NCBI RefSeq assembly: GCF_003096355.1
Contig: NZ_QEKI01000003.1
Coordinates: 248,001-312,000, forward strand
DNA length: 64,000 bases
Source of the DNA: Pontibacter virosus
GTDB lineage: Bacteria > Bacteroidota > Bacteroidia > Cytophagales > Hymenobacteraceae
Direction of reading: 5' to 3'
Shown here: piece by piece, positions 16,193-25,525 of the stretch
Layout of the letters: each line of letters opens with the position of its first letter
Numbering within the stretch: position 1 is the first letter of the stretch
Program-made: the position numbers and the translations under genes
The notes under the pieces: generated by a model
Databases searched by the model: none
What the model was told of the DNA's origin: nothing
The model's input: the letters and a program-made list of their open reading frames with translations, nothing else

Positions 16193-17035
16193 ATGTGCTA
16201 TTTCAATCCAATTCTGATCTTTCTGGCTTGCCTCCTGCTGTTAACTGCCTGTGTGGCTCCATCACTGCAAAGCGCTGGCAACAGCCAACCCGAAACCGCT
16301 TCACCGCAATTGCGCGTGATGAGCTACAACATTCACCACGCCAATCCACCAGGTAGAAAAGGGGTGATTGACCTGGAGGCGATCGCTGAAGTGATACGAA
16401 AGGAAGCGGTGGATCTGGTGGCTTTGCAGGAAGTGGATGTCCGTCAGCCGCGTTCGGGTAACGTGCACCAGGCGCAGGCGCTGGCAGAAATGCTCGGGAT
16501 GCACCATTATTTTGCAAAGGCCATTGATTTTGGGGGAGGGGAGTATGGTGTCGCGATCCTGTCGCGGTACCCGCTTTCAGACACCATTAAAGTAGAGCTG
16601 CCGAAAGAGGATAGTCCGAACGCAGAAGGCCGTGTGCTGGCGCTTGCCACCGTGCAATTAACGGAAGGGCAGCATATCCGCTTCGGTAGCACCCACCTCG
16701 ACATACAGAGCAGTGCCAACCGCCAGCAGCAGGTAGAAACCATCAACGCCGCCGCCGCAGACGAACTGCCTTTCATCCTGGCCGGCGACCTCAACGACTA
16801 CCCCGACAGTCCAGCTATCAAAGCGCTTGACCAGGTGTTCCAGCGCACCTGCCTGACGAATTGCGAAGCTACCTTTCCGCAGGACGAGCCCGACCGCATC
16901 ATCGATTACATCGCTGTGACGCATGCCTCCAAGTTAAAGGTAGAGTCGCATCGCGTAGTGCCTGAAAGCTATGCCTCAGACCACCGGCCGGTCGTGGCGG
17001 TGTTTGAGCTCCCGACTGCCTCTGTTAGTCGTTAG
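16193..17035 (+). CDS. Endonuclease/exonuclease/phosphatase-family lipoprotein
   Basis: The 280-residue protein has a lipoprotein signal (LTAC, about residue 20) and an EEP fold with the motifs RVMSYNIHHA, ALQEVD, STHLDIQ, AGDLNDYPDSPA, and a C-terminal SDHRPVVA (active-site His). EEP hydrolases act on phosphodiesters or phosphomonoesters in nucleic acids, sphingomyelin or inositol phosphates. With a lipid anchor the likely substrates are extracytoplasmic. It is a monocistronic gene. Its last 11 bases overlap the end of the convergent beta-lactamase-family gene. Confidence 0.88.
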   Translation: MCYFNPILIFLACLLLLTACVAPSLQSAGNSQPETASPQLRVMSYNIHHANPPGRKGVIDLEAIAEVIRKEAVDLVALQEVDVRQPRSGNVHQAQALAEMLGMHHYFAKAIDFGGGEYGVAILSRYPLSDTIKVELPKEDSPNAEGRVLALATVQLTEGQHIRFGSTHLDIQSSANRQQQVETINAAAADELPFILAGDLNDYPDSPAIKALDQVFQRTCLTNCEATFPQDEPDRIIDYIAVTHASKLKVESHRVVPESYASDHRPVVAVFELPTASVSR

Positions 17036-18365
17036 AGGCCAGCTGCTCCGTACCGGAAGGCCAGTTTTCCATGGAGAGAATCTTCTGCTTGAGGGCATCG
17101 CTTACCTCGTCTGCGATCTGGTTAGGGGACCGGTTGTAGCGGGTATTGGCCAGCACCACAAAGCTGTACTCGTCGTTGACCCTGGACAGTACGGCCGTTG
17201 TGCCGGGCAGGGAGCCGAAGTGCGTCCAGGTATCACCTCCGAAATAGGTGGTCTGCAGCAGGTTCTCTCCGATCAGATCAGGTATAACCGGGTTGCGATC
17301 GATCAGGGCCATGAAGCGCATCAGGTCGCCTGTGCTGGAAAGCCAGCCGCCATGGGCATCCATGCGTGTCATGTTATAGGCGTAGGGGCTGTGCTCTCTT
17401 TGATAATATTTCACCTCGTTCAGGACCTTTTCCGCTTCCGAGTCGCCTGCGATGCGCATCCCGAAAACCTTGGCCGGCTGCAAAATGTCTTCCTGTATGT
17501 AGGCCTGGTAAGATTTGCCTGTCACTTTTTCGATCACCCTGCCCAGGATGCTGTACCCCAGGTTGGAGTAAGCGTTTGTCAGACCGGGGTGGTGACCGAG
17601 CGCCTGGTGCTGTAGCTGATCCGTAATGATCTCCCTGGCCGTGGCAGCATGCTCGACCAGCATCGGATCGCCTCCCTTGGTAGTCCAGCCGGCAGTATGC
17701 GTGAGCAGGTGGTAGACGGTGATCAGTTCAATGTTCGGGTCGGCCGCTGGTGCCGGAAACTCGTCTGCCAGGATGCCCTCCGGACCAAACACTTTGTCTG
17801 CCAGCGTCAGCTTGCCATCCTGAATCAGTTTGAGAATGCCAGCACTCGTAATGGGTTTGGACAAGCTGGCGATCCGGAAAAGGCTCAGGTCACTCACAAG
17901 TTCATTGCTCTCCTTATCGGCATACCCGTAACTTCTGACAAAGACCGGCTCACCGTTTCGGGTAATGGAGACAGAAAGGCCCGGTACGTCATAGCGCTGC
18001 ATGATCGCATGGAGCGTCTCGTCGAAATCTATAAAAGCCGAGCCGGGCACCGCCTCCTGCTGCACTACACTTCCATCTGCTGCCACTACATTGTAATAGA
18101 TACCTCGTTTTGCCACAGCGCTTTCGGCGCTGCTAGATGATGAATTGGAGTTGGTGCTATGAGTTGCGGCAGGAGAGAGGTACACCAGTCCACCCGTGGT
18201 GGATGTAATGGCCGTCATCTGCTTCGAATTGCTTTCGCTGAAATGAGAGAAAGAGAACTTGCCAGCTTCCAGTAGCTTGTTCTTGAAATCAACAGGTCCT
18301 TCCATAATAACCTGACATGCCAACATACTACACAGAAGCAGCGCGGCACTTAGCCTTCTGTACAT
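17025..18365 (-). CDS. Serine hydrolase of the beta-lactamase/PBP-like family (lipoprotein)
   Basis: The 446-residue protein has a lipoprotein-like signal (LLLCSMLAC). After an approximately 100-residue N-terminal extension rich in Ser, it carries the class C beta-lactamase/DD-peptidase fold with SxxK in IASLSKPITSAG and YxN in NAYSNLGYSILGRVIE. The third motif (H/KTG) is represented by a C-terminal HFGSLPGTTA region. Many such proteins are esterases or D-aminopeptidases rather than antibiotic resistance enzymes, so resistance should not be inferred. It is periplasmic and probably a single-gene transcript. Confidence 0.85.
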   Translation of the reverse strand: MYRRLSAALLLCSMLACQVIMEGPVDFKNKLLEAGKFSFSHFSESNSKQMTAITSTTGGLVYLSPAATHSTNSNSSSSSAESAVAKRGIYYNVVAADGSVVQQEAVPGSAFIDFDETLHAIMQRYDVPGLSVSITRNGEPVFVRSYGYADKESNELVSDLSLFRIASLSKPITSAGILKLIQDGKLTLADKVFGPEGILADEFPAPAADPNIELITVYHLLTHTAGWTTKGGDPMLVEHAATAREIITDQLQHQALGHHPGLTNAYSNLGYSILGRVIEKVTGKSYQAYIQEDILQPAKVFGMRIAGDSEAEKVLNEVKYYQREHSPYAYNMTRMDAHGGWLSSTGDLMRFMALIDRNPVIPDLIGENLLQTTYFGGDTWTHFGSLPGTTAVLSRVNDEYSFVVLANTRYNRSPNQIADEVSDALKQKILSMENWPSGTEQLASND

Positions 18366-19029
18366 ACTGTAAAGGGTAATAGGTACTAAAATCGTAAAAA
18401 GGCGGCGGCACCAGGTATAGCTTATACCTTGGCTATTGCCGTTTTTTCATAGTGCAGGTATAGCGGGCAGTTGAATCTGTTCCGGTTGGAAGTAGATTCT
18501 GAGGCTAATATAATTTGCGAGAGGTTCTGAAACAAAAAAAATTAAAAACCGTATTTGCACTAATTTTATATTTTAGGTCGATATAGTAATGTATAATTGT
18601 ATTAGTTCCATAGTATTCGTAAACTTTTATCTCGAAATTTAAGGTTGTTTTTAATAAATACTTGTGACTTTCTAAGGGATAGTAAACTGAATATACTTCA
18701 CTTCTATGGCCTGCTATAACTTGCGATGAGGTTAGGTGTTGATTATGAGTAGCTTGTGTTATGAAGGATTAGAGGAAGTTTGATATATATAGAAAATCAA
18801 ACGAAACGATTGGATTATATGTAGGGGGCCGAAATGACGTGCCATCCATTTTTTTAAAATCTGCTGCTTAAAATTTACCTGTTTTCAATTAGAAGCCTAA
18901 GTTGCCAGATGCGTCAGGGCTACTTAAAGGTGTTGGGCAAATCAGCCAGGTGTTGCATCGGTATCAGGCGAGGTATAGAGTCAGGTATCAGGAACGGAAT
19001 GGATAGGCTATACCTGGGTTGAGAAACAA
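18366..19029. other. Gene-free AT-rich spacer
   Basis: About 660 bases with low GC from roughly 18530 to 18700. It contains several copies of the GGTATAG octamer (18413-18420, 18971-18978, 19008-19015) but no coding frame, RNA gene or palindrome that I can defend. Confidence 0.6.
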
Positions 19030-19060
19030 AAACCCCGTAACTGGTCTGGTTACGGGGTTT
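19030..19060 (-). terminator. Intrinsic terminator of the DUF5723 gene
   Basis: AAACCCCGTAAC (19030-19041) pairs perfectly with GTTACGGGGTTT (19049-19060), loop TGGTCTG. On the reverse strand the hairpin is followed by TTTTGTTT. Confidence 0.9.
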
Positions 19061-19091
19061 AGGAAAGGCTTTTGTAGTATAATCAAGCTGC

Positions 19092-20609
19092 TTACTGTGC
19101 CGTGGTGCTTACCTTCTTCTCTTTCGGGTTGCGATTCAGGAGTGGCAGCAGCGACACGCCCACATAGGCATTGGCGCCATAAGGCTTGCCCAGGTTAAAG
19201 GCACCGCCAATGTTGTCGGAACCGATGTAGAAATTCAGGAAGCGCACCATCGCTCCCACAGTCAGCACGGAGTAGTTGTTTTGCAGGGCAAGCGGCATGG
19301 CAAGTTCAAACTTCCGGAATTCAGCACGCGGGGTAATGGCAAACAGCGAGTTCTGGCGCATCCCGATCGCATTGCGGCCGCGCACGCCTTGTATCAGGGT
19401 GGCGTTTGCGTAGAGGTTGCGCGTCAGTCGATAATCCACGTTGATGTGCAAGGCAGTTGGAAGGGCTGCGCGGAAAGATGTCGTCTTTTCACTTTCGCTC
19501 ACGTCCAGTTGCTCGTTCAGGTAGTCCAGCATTTCCTCTGTGGTCTCTGCATCGCCGAAATCAGTCAGGTTGATTTCCTTGTTTGTGCGCTGCACGTCAT
19601 AGGCCCATACCAGGTCCGGGTTGTTGTAGTTGATGCTGCCCACATCCATCAGGGCAACCCCTACCCGGTACTTATACTTGTTCTGCTCCACGTTGGTCAG
19701 CACCTGCCCATTGCGGGTGATCTGGTAATCCGGGTTGTTGGTGCGGTACTCATACGTAAAGCCCAGGTCAGCGCCCCAGCCATTGCCGGCGCTTTTGCTT
19801 CCGAATAGCAGGCCCAGCAGGTCTCCGCTTTCGGCTGCGTCAAACTCCGGCATAGCGGCGTAGCCATAGCGGGCATGCACTTTGTCGAGTTGCACCACGT
19901 ATTCGGCATCTCCGGTGACATCATTCGTTCTCTCCTCAGCCTGCAGGTCAGTGTCTTCCAGGTTCAGGTATGCGGCCGAGCCACCGTTCAAGCGCTTCAG
20001 CGTCAGGCCAGCCTTCACGAAATGCGGTCCCTGGTCCAGCACGACACGGGCGTAGCTCAGGCCAAACTCCGAGAACACATTGGCATTGAGGTTCATGTTG
20101 TTGCCGGTATAGCGCTTGTACAGGTAGCTGTTGTCTTCGCCGTCTGCCACTTTGTACAGACGCGCCACTTCTTCTGACAGGTTGTTGGCCTGCGCTGCGG
20201 CGCGTACACGGGTTGTTACGGCAATGCTGTGCAGGGGGCTCAACTGTACCATCAGGGCAGGACCTCTGAAGTCTGCACCTGCCATCACGAGCTTCTGCTT
20301 CCCATTGAGGTTCTCCTGTATGTACTCGCTCTTGAACTCCTCGCCCTGCCGTGCCAGCTTGAACAGCGACATCGGCGCATCGTAGCGCAGGTAATTGTTG
20401 GTGGCCCCAAATTCAGCTGAAAACAGGCTCAGGAAGAATTTATGGCGGGAATCAGCGATGGCGGATGGATTGGTATAGAGGCTGTTGGTGCCTGCATAGT
20501 TGCTGTTGGCTATACCTAGCTGCTGTGCCTGTGCTGATAGTGGTAAGAAGGGCGATGCCAGCAGGCCAAGGCATAGCCCGAATTTTAATGCGTAAACTTT
20601 TCGATTCAT
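19092..20609 (-). CDS. DUF5723-family outer membrane protein
   Basis: The 505-residue product has a signal peptide (LLASPFLPLSAQAQ). The mature start QQLGIANSNYAGTNSLYTNPSAIADSRHKFFLSL is typical of DUF5723 proteins of Bacteroidota, followed by alternating beta-strand segments consistent with a beta-barrel. Related barrels resemble PorV-like or FadL-like proteins, but no function is known to me for this family. A DNA-level AT-rich spacer precedes it. A strong hairpin terminator lies 32 bases after the stop. Confidence 0.75.
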   Translation of the reverse strand: MNRKVYALKFGLCLGLLASPFLPLSAQAQQLGIANSNYAGTNSLYTNPSAIADSRHKFFLSLFSAEFGATNNYLRYDAPMSLFKLARQGEEFKSEYIQENLNGKQKLVMAGADFRGPALMVQLSPLHSIAVTTRVRAAAQANNLSEEVARLYKVADGEDNSYLYKRYTGNNMNLNANVFSEFGLSYARVVLDQGPHFVKAGLTLKRLNGGSAAYLNLEDTDLQAEERTNDVTGDAEYVVQLDKVHARYGYAAMPEFDAAESGDLLGLLFGSKSAGNGWGADLGFTYEYRTNNPDYQITRNGQVLTNVEQNKYKYRVGVALMDVGSINYNNPDLVWAYDVQRTNKEINLTDFGDAETTEEMLDYLNEQLDVSESEKTTSFRAALPTALHINVDYRLTRNLYANATLIQGVRGRNAIGMRQNSLFAITPRAEFRKFELAMPLALQNNYSVLTVGAMVRFLNFYIGSDNIGGAFNLGKPYGANAYVGVSLLPLLNRNPKEKKVSTTAQ

Positions 20610-20810
20610 GCAATGTGAATAAGAGTGAGTAAATAGAAAAAGGTAAGCTGTAGATCATAGCCTGGAAAGGCATTCGGACATAAAACACGTTACTAAATGC
20701 AAAGGGCAAGGGCACAGATAATCATCAAAAAAACAATATTTTGCATTCAGAGGCGGCAAAAGTAGCATTATGGATCGGTTGCGCCAATACCTACATATGG
20801 GTATTTAGTA

Positions 20811-20841
20811 AAAAAAAGCCCCTTCGATCTGAAGGGGCTTT
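20811..20841 (-). terminator. Intrinsic terminator of the gamma-glutamyltransferase gene
   Basis: AAAGCCCCTTC (20815-20825) and GAAGGGGCTTT (20831-20841) form a perfect 11-bp stem, loop GATCT. On the reverse strand it continues into a run of T. Confidence 0.88.
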
Positions 20842-20867
20842 GTAGTGGATGATGAGTTTGCTATACC

Positions 20868-22754
20868 TTACCAGGCGATGCCGTAGTCTTCGCCGTGGTT
20901 GCTGGAGCCTCCCCAGAAGCTGCCGTGCTTCCAGTCGAAGAAGACGGCGTTGATCGGTCCGCTGGTGCGGCCACCGAAACTCAAGGTATAGCCCATCTTC
21001 TTCAGCTCATTCCGCACCGACTCCGGTGTGCTTTCATGTAGAAGGATGTGGCCTGGCTTTGGCTTGCGGTCGTCGATCTTCGTGCCGCCGAGCGAGAGCC
21101 AGAGTTGGTTGGTGTTGAAGTTGGCCGCTTCGGCCGCCTGCTGCACGTTCATATTAAACTCCACCACGTTGAGGAAAAACTGCAGCATGTTCTGGTCCTG
21201 CGTATCGCCGCCCTGCACGGCAAAGGACAGGAACGGTTTGCCGTCTTTCAGTGCCATGGAAGGCGTGAGGGTTACCCGCGGACGCTTGCCCGGCTCCACC
21301 ACGTTAAAAGGATTGAGCTCCGCATCGAGCACGAAACTCTGCATGCGCTGGCTCATACCGATGCCTGTGTTACCCGCGATCGTAGCCGGCAGCCAGCCGC
21401 CACTTGGCGTGATGGAAACGATCCAACCCTCTTTGTCAGCCGACTCAATAGTGGTGGTGCCGCGCCACAGTCGGTCCTGGTACTCAGCATCCTCTTGCAA
21501 TGACCCTGTGCGCTGGTCGTGGGTGGGGGCAAAGTTGCGGCGCACGGTGTCCGGCTCGTAACCTCTTTTCTTCAGCATTTTCAGGTAGGGGTTCTTGCGG
21601 CCTTCAAAGGGGTAGGGATCACCCGGGCCAATGTTGGCGTCGTTCTTCTCGTAGCGGATCAGGCTGGCCCGCTGCTTCGCATACGCCTTGCTGAGCAATC
21701 CTTTCATCGGCTCTTCCGGTTTAAAGTAAGGGTCACCGTAGTAGAAGTCGCGGTCTGCGAAGGAAAGGTTCATGGCCTGGTACAAGGTATGGATGTAACG
21801 GGTGCTGTTGTAGCCCATGTCTTTCAGGTCAAAGTTCTCGAGGATGTTGAGCGCCTGCAGCATGGCTGGACCCTGCGTCCATTGTTGCAGCTTGTATACC
21901 TCCACGCCTTTGTAGTTCACCATCATCGGCTCTTCCTCGATCGGCTTCCAATTGGCCAGGTCCTGCATCGTGATCAGGCCACCCTGCTCTTTGGATCCCC
22001 GCACAAACTCCTCGGCAATATCGCCCTTGTAGAAGCGGTCGTAGGCGGCCATGATAGCCTCTTTACGGTTTTTGCCCTGCTTCAGGGCGGCTCTTTCGGC
22101 CTCTACTAACTTAGTGAGTGTCTGCAGCAGATCATTCTGCACAAAGATCTCGCCGGCGTAAGGGGCCTCGCGTTCTTCGCCCAGGTGCGTCAGGAACACC
22201 TTTTTACTGTAAGGCCACTGCTTGATCAGTTCTTTGTTTCGTTCGATACTGTTAGCCGTCTGCGCCTCAATCGGGTACCCCGCTGCCATTTCCATGGCCG
22301 GCGCCAGTACCTCCTCCAGGCTCAGGGTGCCGTAGTTGGCCAGCATGTGCATCAGTCCGCCTGCTGTGCCGGGCGTGGTTGCTGCCAGTGGACCATTCTC
22401 TGGCGGGAAGTTATAGCCCTTGCCTTTGAAAAACTTGGCAGTTGCACCCGTTGGGGCGACACCCAGGGCGTTAATTGCGATCACCTTTTTGGTTTTGGGG
22501 TTGTAGATGAGCGCCTGCGTTTCGCCGCCCCAGCTCAGTACGTCCCACATGGTGCAGGTGGCCGCCAGCATGGTACAAGCGGCATCCACGGCATTGCCGC
22601 CTTTCTGGAAGGTCATGGCACCGGCAGTGGCGGCAAGTGGTTTGCCGGTAATGGCTACCCAGTTTTTGCCGTGCAGCACCGGTTTCTGGGTCTGCTGTGC
22701 CGCCGCCGGAAACAGGGGCAAGGCTAGCAGACAAAGGGATATGAGTCTTTTCAT
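20868..22754 (-). CDS. ggt: Gamma-glutamyltransferase family protein
   Basis: The 628-residue product has a signal peptide (LCLLALPLFPAAAQ) and an N-terminal nucleophile hydrolase fold. The segment RGTTTIESAD supplies the autoprocessing Thr433, in register with the TTHYSVVD of the E. coli enzyme (seven residues to the Asp). The N-terminal half has the GGNAVDAACTMLA motif. Mature protein is probably cleaved before Thr433 into large and small subunits in the periplasm. The small subunit contains an expected GGWLPATIAGNTG-like loop. The family splits gamma-glutamyl bonds, as in glutathione. A monocistronic gene. Confidence 0.9.
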   Translation of the reverse strand: MKRLISLCLLALPLFPAAAQQTQKPVLHGKNWVAITGKPLAATAGAMTFQKGGNAVDAACTMLAATCTMWDVLSWGGETQALIYNPKTKKVIAINALGVAPTGATAKFFKGKGYNFPPENGPLAATTPGTAGGLMHMLANYGTLSLEEVLAPAMEMAAGYPIEAQTANSIERNKELIKQWPYSKKVFLTHLGEEREAPYAGEIFVQNDLLQTLTKLVEAERAALKQGKNRKEAIMAAYDRFYKGDIAEEFVRGSKEQGGLITMQDLANWKPIEEEPMMVNYKGVEVYKLQQWTQGPAMLQALNILENFDLKDMGYNSTRYIHTLYQAMNLSFADRDFYYGDPYFKPEEPMKGLLSKAYAKQRASLIRYEKNDANIGPGDPYPFEGRKNPYLKMLKKRGYEPDTVRRNFAPTHDQRTGSLQEDAEYQDRLWRGTTTIESADKEGWIVSITPSGGWLPATIAGNTGIGMSQRMQSFVLDAELNPFNVVEPGKRPRVTLTPSMALKDGKPFLSFAVQGGDTQDQNMLQFFLNVVEFNMNVQQAAEAANFNTNQLWLSLGGTKIDDRKPKPGHILLHESTPESVRNELKKMGYTLSFGGRTSGPINAVFFDWKHGSFWGGSSNHGEDYGIAW

Positions 22755-22982
22755 TTGTTAAGGTTTAGGAGATCAATTTAGTGATTTTCAGCAAGCAGCC
22801 CAATGTTGATGGGAGCATTTGTACGATTTACAAGGTATAGTATGGCAACCTAGGTATAGTTTCGCTAAATAATCAGGTAATACTATATTTCCGGCAAAAC
22901 GGCTGGTAAATAGAGAGAAAATTTGCAGCTTAGCAGGAGAGATATTCTACCCACGTGCCAAAGCTAACCTATCAGCCAGCTA

Positions 22983-24575
22983 ATGAATACAATAGTCAAC
23001 AAAGCCCTCGGCTTCTTCCAGAAAGTGCCTTCCGCACCCACCAACCCACAGGATGTTTCTGAGTTTGCCGCTTTCGATATAAAGGATCTGTATGCCAGTG
23101 AAGACGGTAATGAAAACGGACAGCTCCAACTGGGTTTGGACGAGAAACTGCGCCAAGCTTATTTCTGGATCACGAACTCAGCCATCATCAGTCCCTTTTA
23201 CGACATAGAATATGAGGACGGCGAGTCGAAGCGCTTTGTATTCGGGGATAGCAAAGTAGAAGTGACATTGCCGCAGGGACAAAGCTACTCCAGCTTCGTG
23301 CTGATACCTTTGTTAACACTGGCCGTACGCGGGAAGTGCCTGATTGTAGGTGGTCCAGGTCGCGGTAAGACAGCCACTTCCATTTTGATGGGTTTGCTGG
23401 CCGGCTATTCTAAAACCGACGTGCTCCGGGCCATCCAGCACGGACAGCCGCAGATGACGATCTCCGATTTGCTGGGCCATCCGCTGCCTGCTGACATGGT
23501 AAAGGCAGAGAAGACCTCTGACATCCGGATCGCCTGGCGCAAGTGGCTGGGCATGCGGGTGAAGATCATCGACGAGTATAACCGCATTCCGACACGTACC
23601 CAGTCAGCCTTGCTCACGGTGCTATCCGATAACTATGCCGAGATATTCGACCAGATATTTGAGTGTCCGCAGGCAGCCTGGTACCTCACCGCGAACGATG
23701 ATGCCGGCGGTGGCACCTACCAGGTGATCGAAGCGCTGAAAGACAGGATCGACATTGTGATCCGGGCCTTCCACTTCAACACACGCTTCATCGAGGACCT
23801 GCAGAAGAGGATTGAGCTCAACTACAAACCGGAGTCCATGATCCCGGAGGAGATCATCTTCACAGAAGAGGAGATGGACCAGATCCATGAGCAGATCAGA
23901 GGTGTAACGATTGCCCCGCCGCTTCGCAAAAGGTTGGAGTTCTTCTGTCGCCAGTTCGAATTCTTCGAGTCATCATCCGACAAGTTGGAGTACATGACCA
24001 AAGACACCGCCAAACTCTCGGGTCTGGACTTCAGAACACTCTTCAGAAAAGAAACCGGCAAGGATCATGTGAAGGACTTGGGCTCACAGACCAAAAACGG
24101 TGTTTCGGTGCGGAAGATCATGACCCTGCTCATCTATGCCAAAGCGCTGGCCTATTTCAGAGGCAACAAGCAGGTGGAGTTGGAGGACATCCGGCAGATC
24201 CTGCCATTCGTGCTCCACGACTCGCTGGTGCCGCACCTGGAATCACCCTATTTTGACCAGGCCGGCAATGAAAGCTACCGCGTAGACCGGATCGTGTGGT
24301 TGCGCAAGCTCTTCGACCTGTCTTGTGAGGAATACATGAGTCAGGACATGGACACCGAGGACCCGGTGGAGTATTTCGATGCGCAGTTCAGACAAGGGCT
24401 TGAGAATGTGTCGAAGAAGGAGGTGGACAGAAGGTTGCTGGAGATTGAAAAGCAGCTGCACAAATGGTCGCAGGAGAAGAAGCTGTACGGCTATCGCCAT
24501 GATGACATTCTGAAGCTGAAGTACTTCCACCAGAGGTATACCAACTACAGACGCTGGTTGCAATGGAAAAAATAA
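22983..24575 (+). CDS. MoxR-type AAA+ ATPase (first gene of five-gene operon)
   Basis: The 530-residue protein has a Walker A motif GGPGRGKT (residues 123-130), Walker B IIDE (195-198) followed by YNRIPTRTQSALLTVLSD and YLTANDDAGGGTYQVIEALKDRIDIVI (sensor 1 and arginine-finger region). About 120 extra residues precede the ATPase and a C-terminal region is about 170 residues. MoxR ATPases remodel or assemble partner proteins with a VWA domain, and a VWA gene is two genes downstream. The operon partners overlap by 13, 13, 8 and 14 bases. Cytoplasmic. The exact client is unknown. Confidence 0.9.
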   Translation: MNTIVNKALGFFQKVPSAPTNPQDVSEFAAFDIKDLYASEDGNENGQLQLGLDEKLRQAYFWITNSAIISPFYDIEYEDGESKRFVFGDSKVEVTLPQGQSYSSFVLIPLLTLAVRGKCLIVGGPGRGKTATSILMGLLAGYSKTDVLRAIQHGQPQMTISDLLGHPLPADMVKAEKTSDIRIAWRKWLGMRVKIIDEYNRIPTRTQSALLTVLSDNYAEIFDQIFECPQAAWYLTANDDAGGGTYQVIEALKDRIDIVIRAFHFNTRFIEDLQKRIELNYKPESMIPEEIIFTEEEMDQIHEQIRGVTIAPPLRKRLEFFCRQFEFFESSSDKLEYMTKDTAKLSGLDFRTLFRKETGKDHVKDLGSQTKNGVSVRKIMTLLIYAKALAYFRGNKQVELEDIRQILPFVLHDSLVPHLESPYFDQAGNESYRVDRIVWLRKLFDLSCEEYMSQDMDTEDPVEYFDAQFRQGLENVSKKEVDRRLLEIEKQLHKWSQEKKLYGYRHDDILKLKYFHQRYTNYRRWLQWKK

Positions 24576-25525
24576 GCTACACGCCCCTGATCCAGCACCT
24601 GCAGGAAAACGGGGTGCTTTACAACCAGCTGTACCAGGAGAACGAACTGAAGTATGGTCCCATTGACAGAGCCGTGCTGAGCCGGTGGATGGTGCAGACG
24701 GTGGAGCCTATCGTGCGTGCCGTGGATGCGCTATACCCGGATCACCTGCCGCAGACTTTCAGGGCCTGCTATACCTATACCTTGCAGTTGCTCGGCAACA
24801 AGGCTGGCATCGTGCATGAAGAAGAGTACCAGGCCGCCTGGCGCTTATGCGTGAAGGTGCCCTCTCTGGTCGGGCTATACCCTGGCAGATTGCTCTCGGC
24901 CATCAACGCGGCGTTGGACTCTATCAGAGCCCACCAGCCGGAGCAGGTGATGCAATGGATCGCTGCTATGGAAGGTACTATCGGGTATGTGCCCGCGCTG
25001 GAAGAGTTTCTGGCCCTGGGCAGGATTAATGCCTGGCTGGTAGGTATGGCGCACCTGCGGGAAAGGGCACAGCAGGAGTTCTCAAAACTCAGGGACGTAC
25101 TGAAGCAGGCGCTGCTAGGTGCCTTTCCGAACTTAAATTTAGGCTCTGCTTTTGAGCAGGAATGGCCGGAGAAGGCTGCCCCTCAATTTATTGGAGCACC
25201 TGGCGGCTACGTGGGCTATGGCGGTACTTTCGCATCACCGCCTAGAGTGACGCAGCTCGGCAATCAGCTGCTGGCAAGCGACGGGGAGCAGGCGTATGCT
25301 TTCTTTGCCGATGCCTTTGGCAGTGTCTTGTTGCCCGATGTGCCGGTGCAGCCCAAAGCTGTACTGAAGCGCTCCAACCTGCAGGGGCTGGAAGCTTATA
25401 AAGCCCGGTTCGGGAAGCAGGCAATACCATTTGATGATGTGATTTCCGCTGTTTTACTGCCTTCTACTTTGGTGCTTACCCGGGCGAGTTCTCACCATTT
25501 ATTTGTATACGGATGGACGCGATAG
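24563..25525 (+). CDS. Unknown protein of the MoxR/VWA operon
   Basis: The 320-residue protein starts at an ATG inside the MoxR gene end (13-base overlap). I recognise no domain. It is largely helical at the N-terminus (IQHLQENGVLYNQLYQENELK), with a Gly-rich segment near residues 215-225 (GAPGGYVGYGGTF). The last 60 residues end VLPSTLVLTRASSHHLFVYGWTR. No signal peptide or membrane segment is visible. Its location between the ATPase and the zincin-VWA gene suggests it is a dedicated adapter of that complex. Confidence 0.75.
   Translation: MEKISYTPLIQHLQENGVLYNQLYQENELKYGPIDRAVLSRWMVQTVEPIVRAVDALYPDHLPQTFRACYTYTLQLLGNKAGIVHEEEYQAAWRLCVKVPSLVGLYPGRLLSAINAALDSIRAHQPEQVMQWIAAMEGTIGYVPALEEFLALGRINAWLVGMAHLRERAQQEFSKLRDVLKQALLGAFPNLNLGSAFEQEWPEKAAPQFIGAPGGYVGYGGTFASPPRVTQLGNQLLASDGEQAYAFFADAFGSVLLPDVPVQPKAVLKRSNLQGLEAYKARFGKQAIPFDDVISAVLLPSTLVLTRASSHHLFVYGWTR

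Noticed and set aside
17025..18365. Antibiotic-resistance beta-lactamase
   Set aside because: SxxK and YxN occur in many esterases and peptidases of this fold; no resistance-specific evidence.
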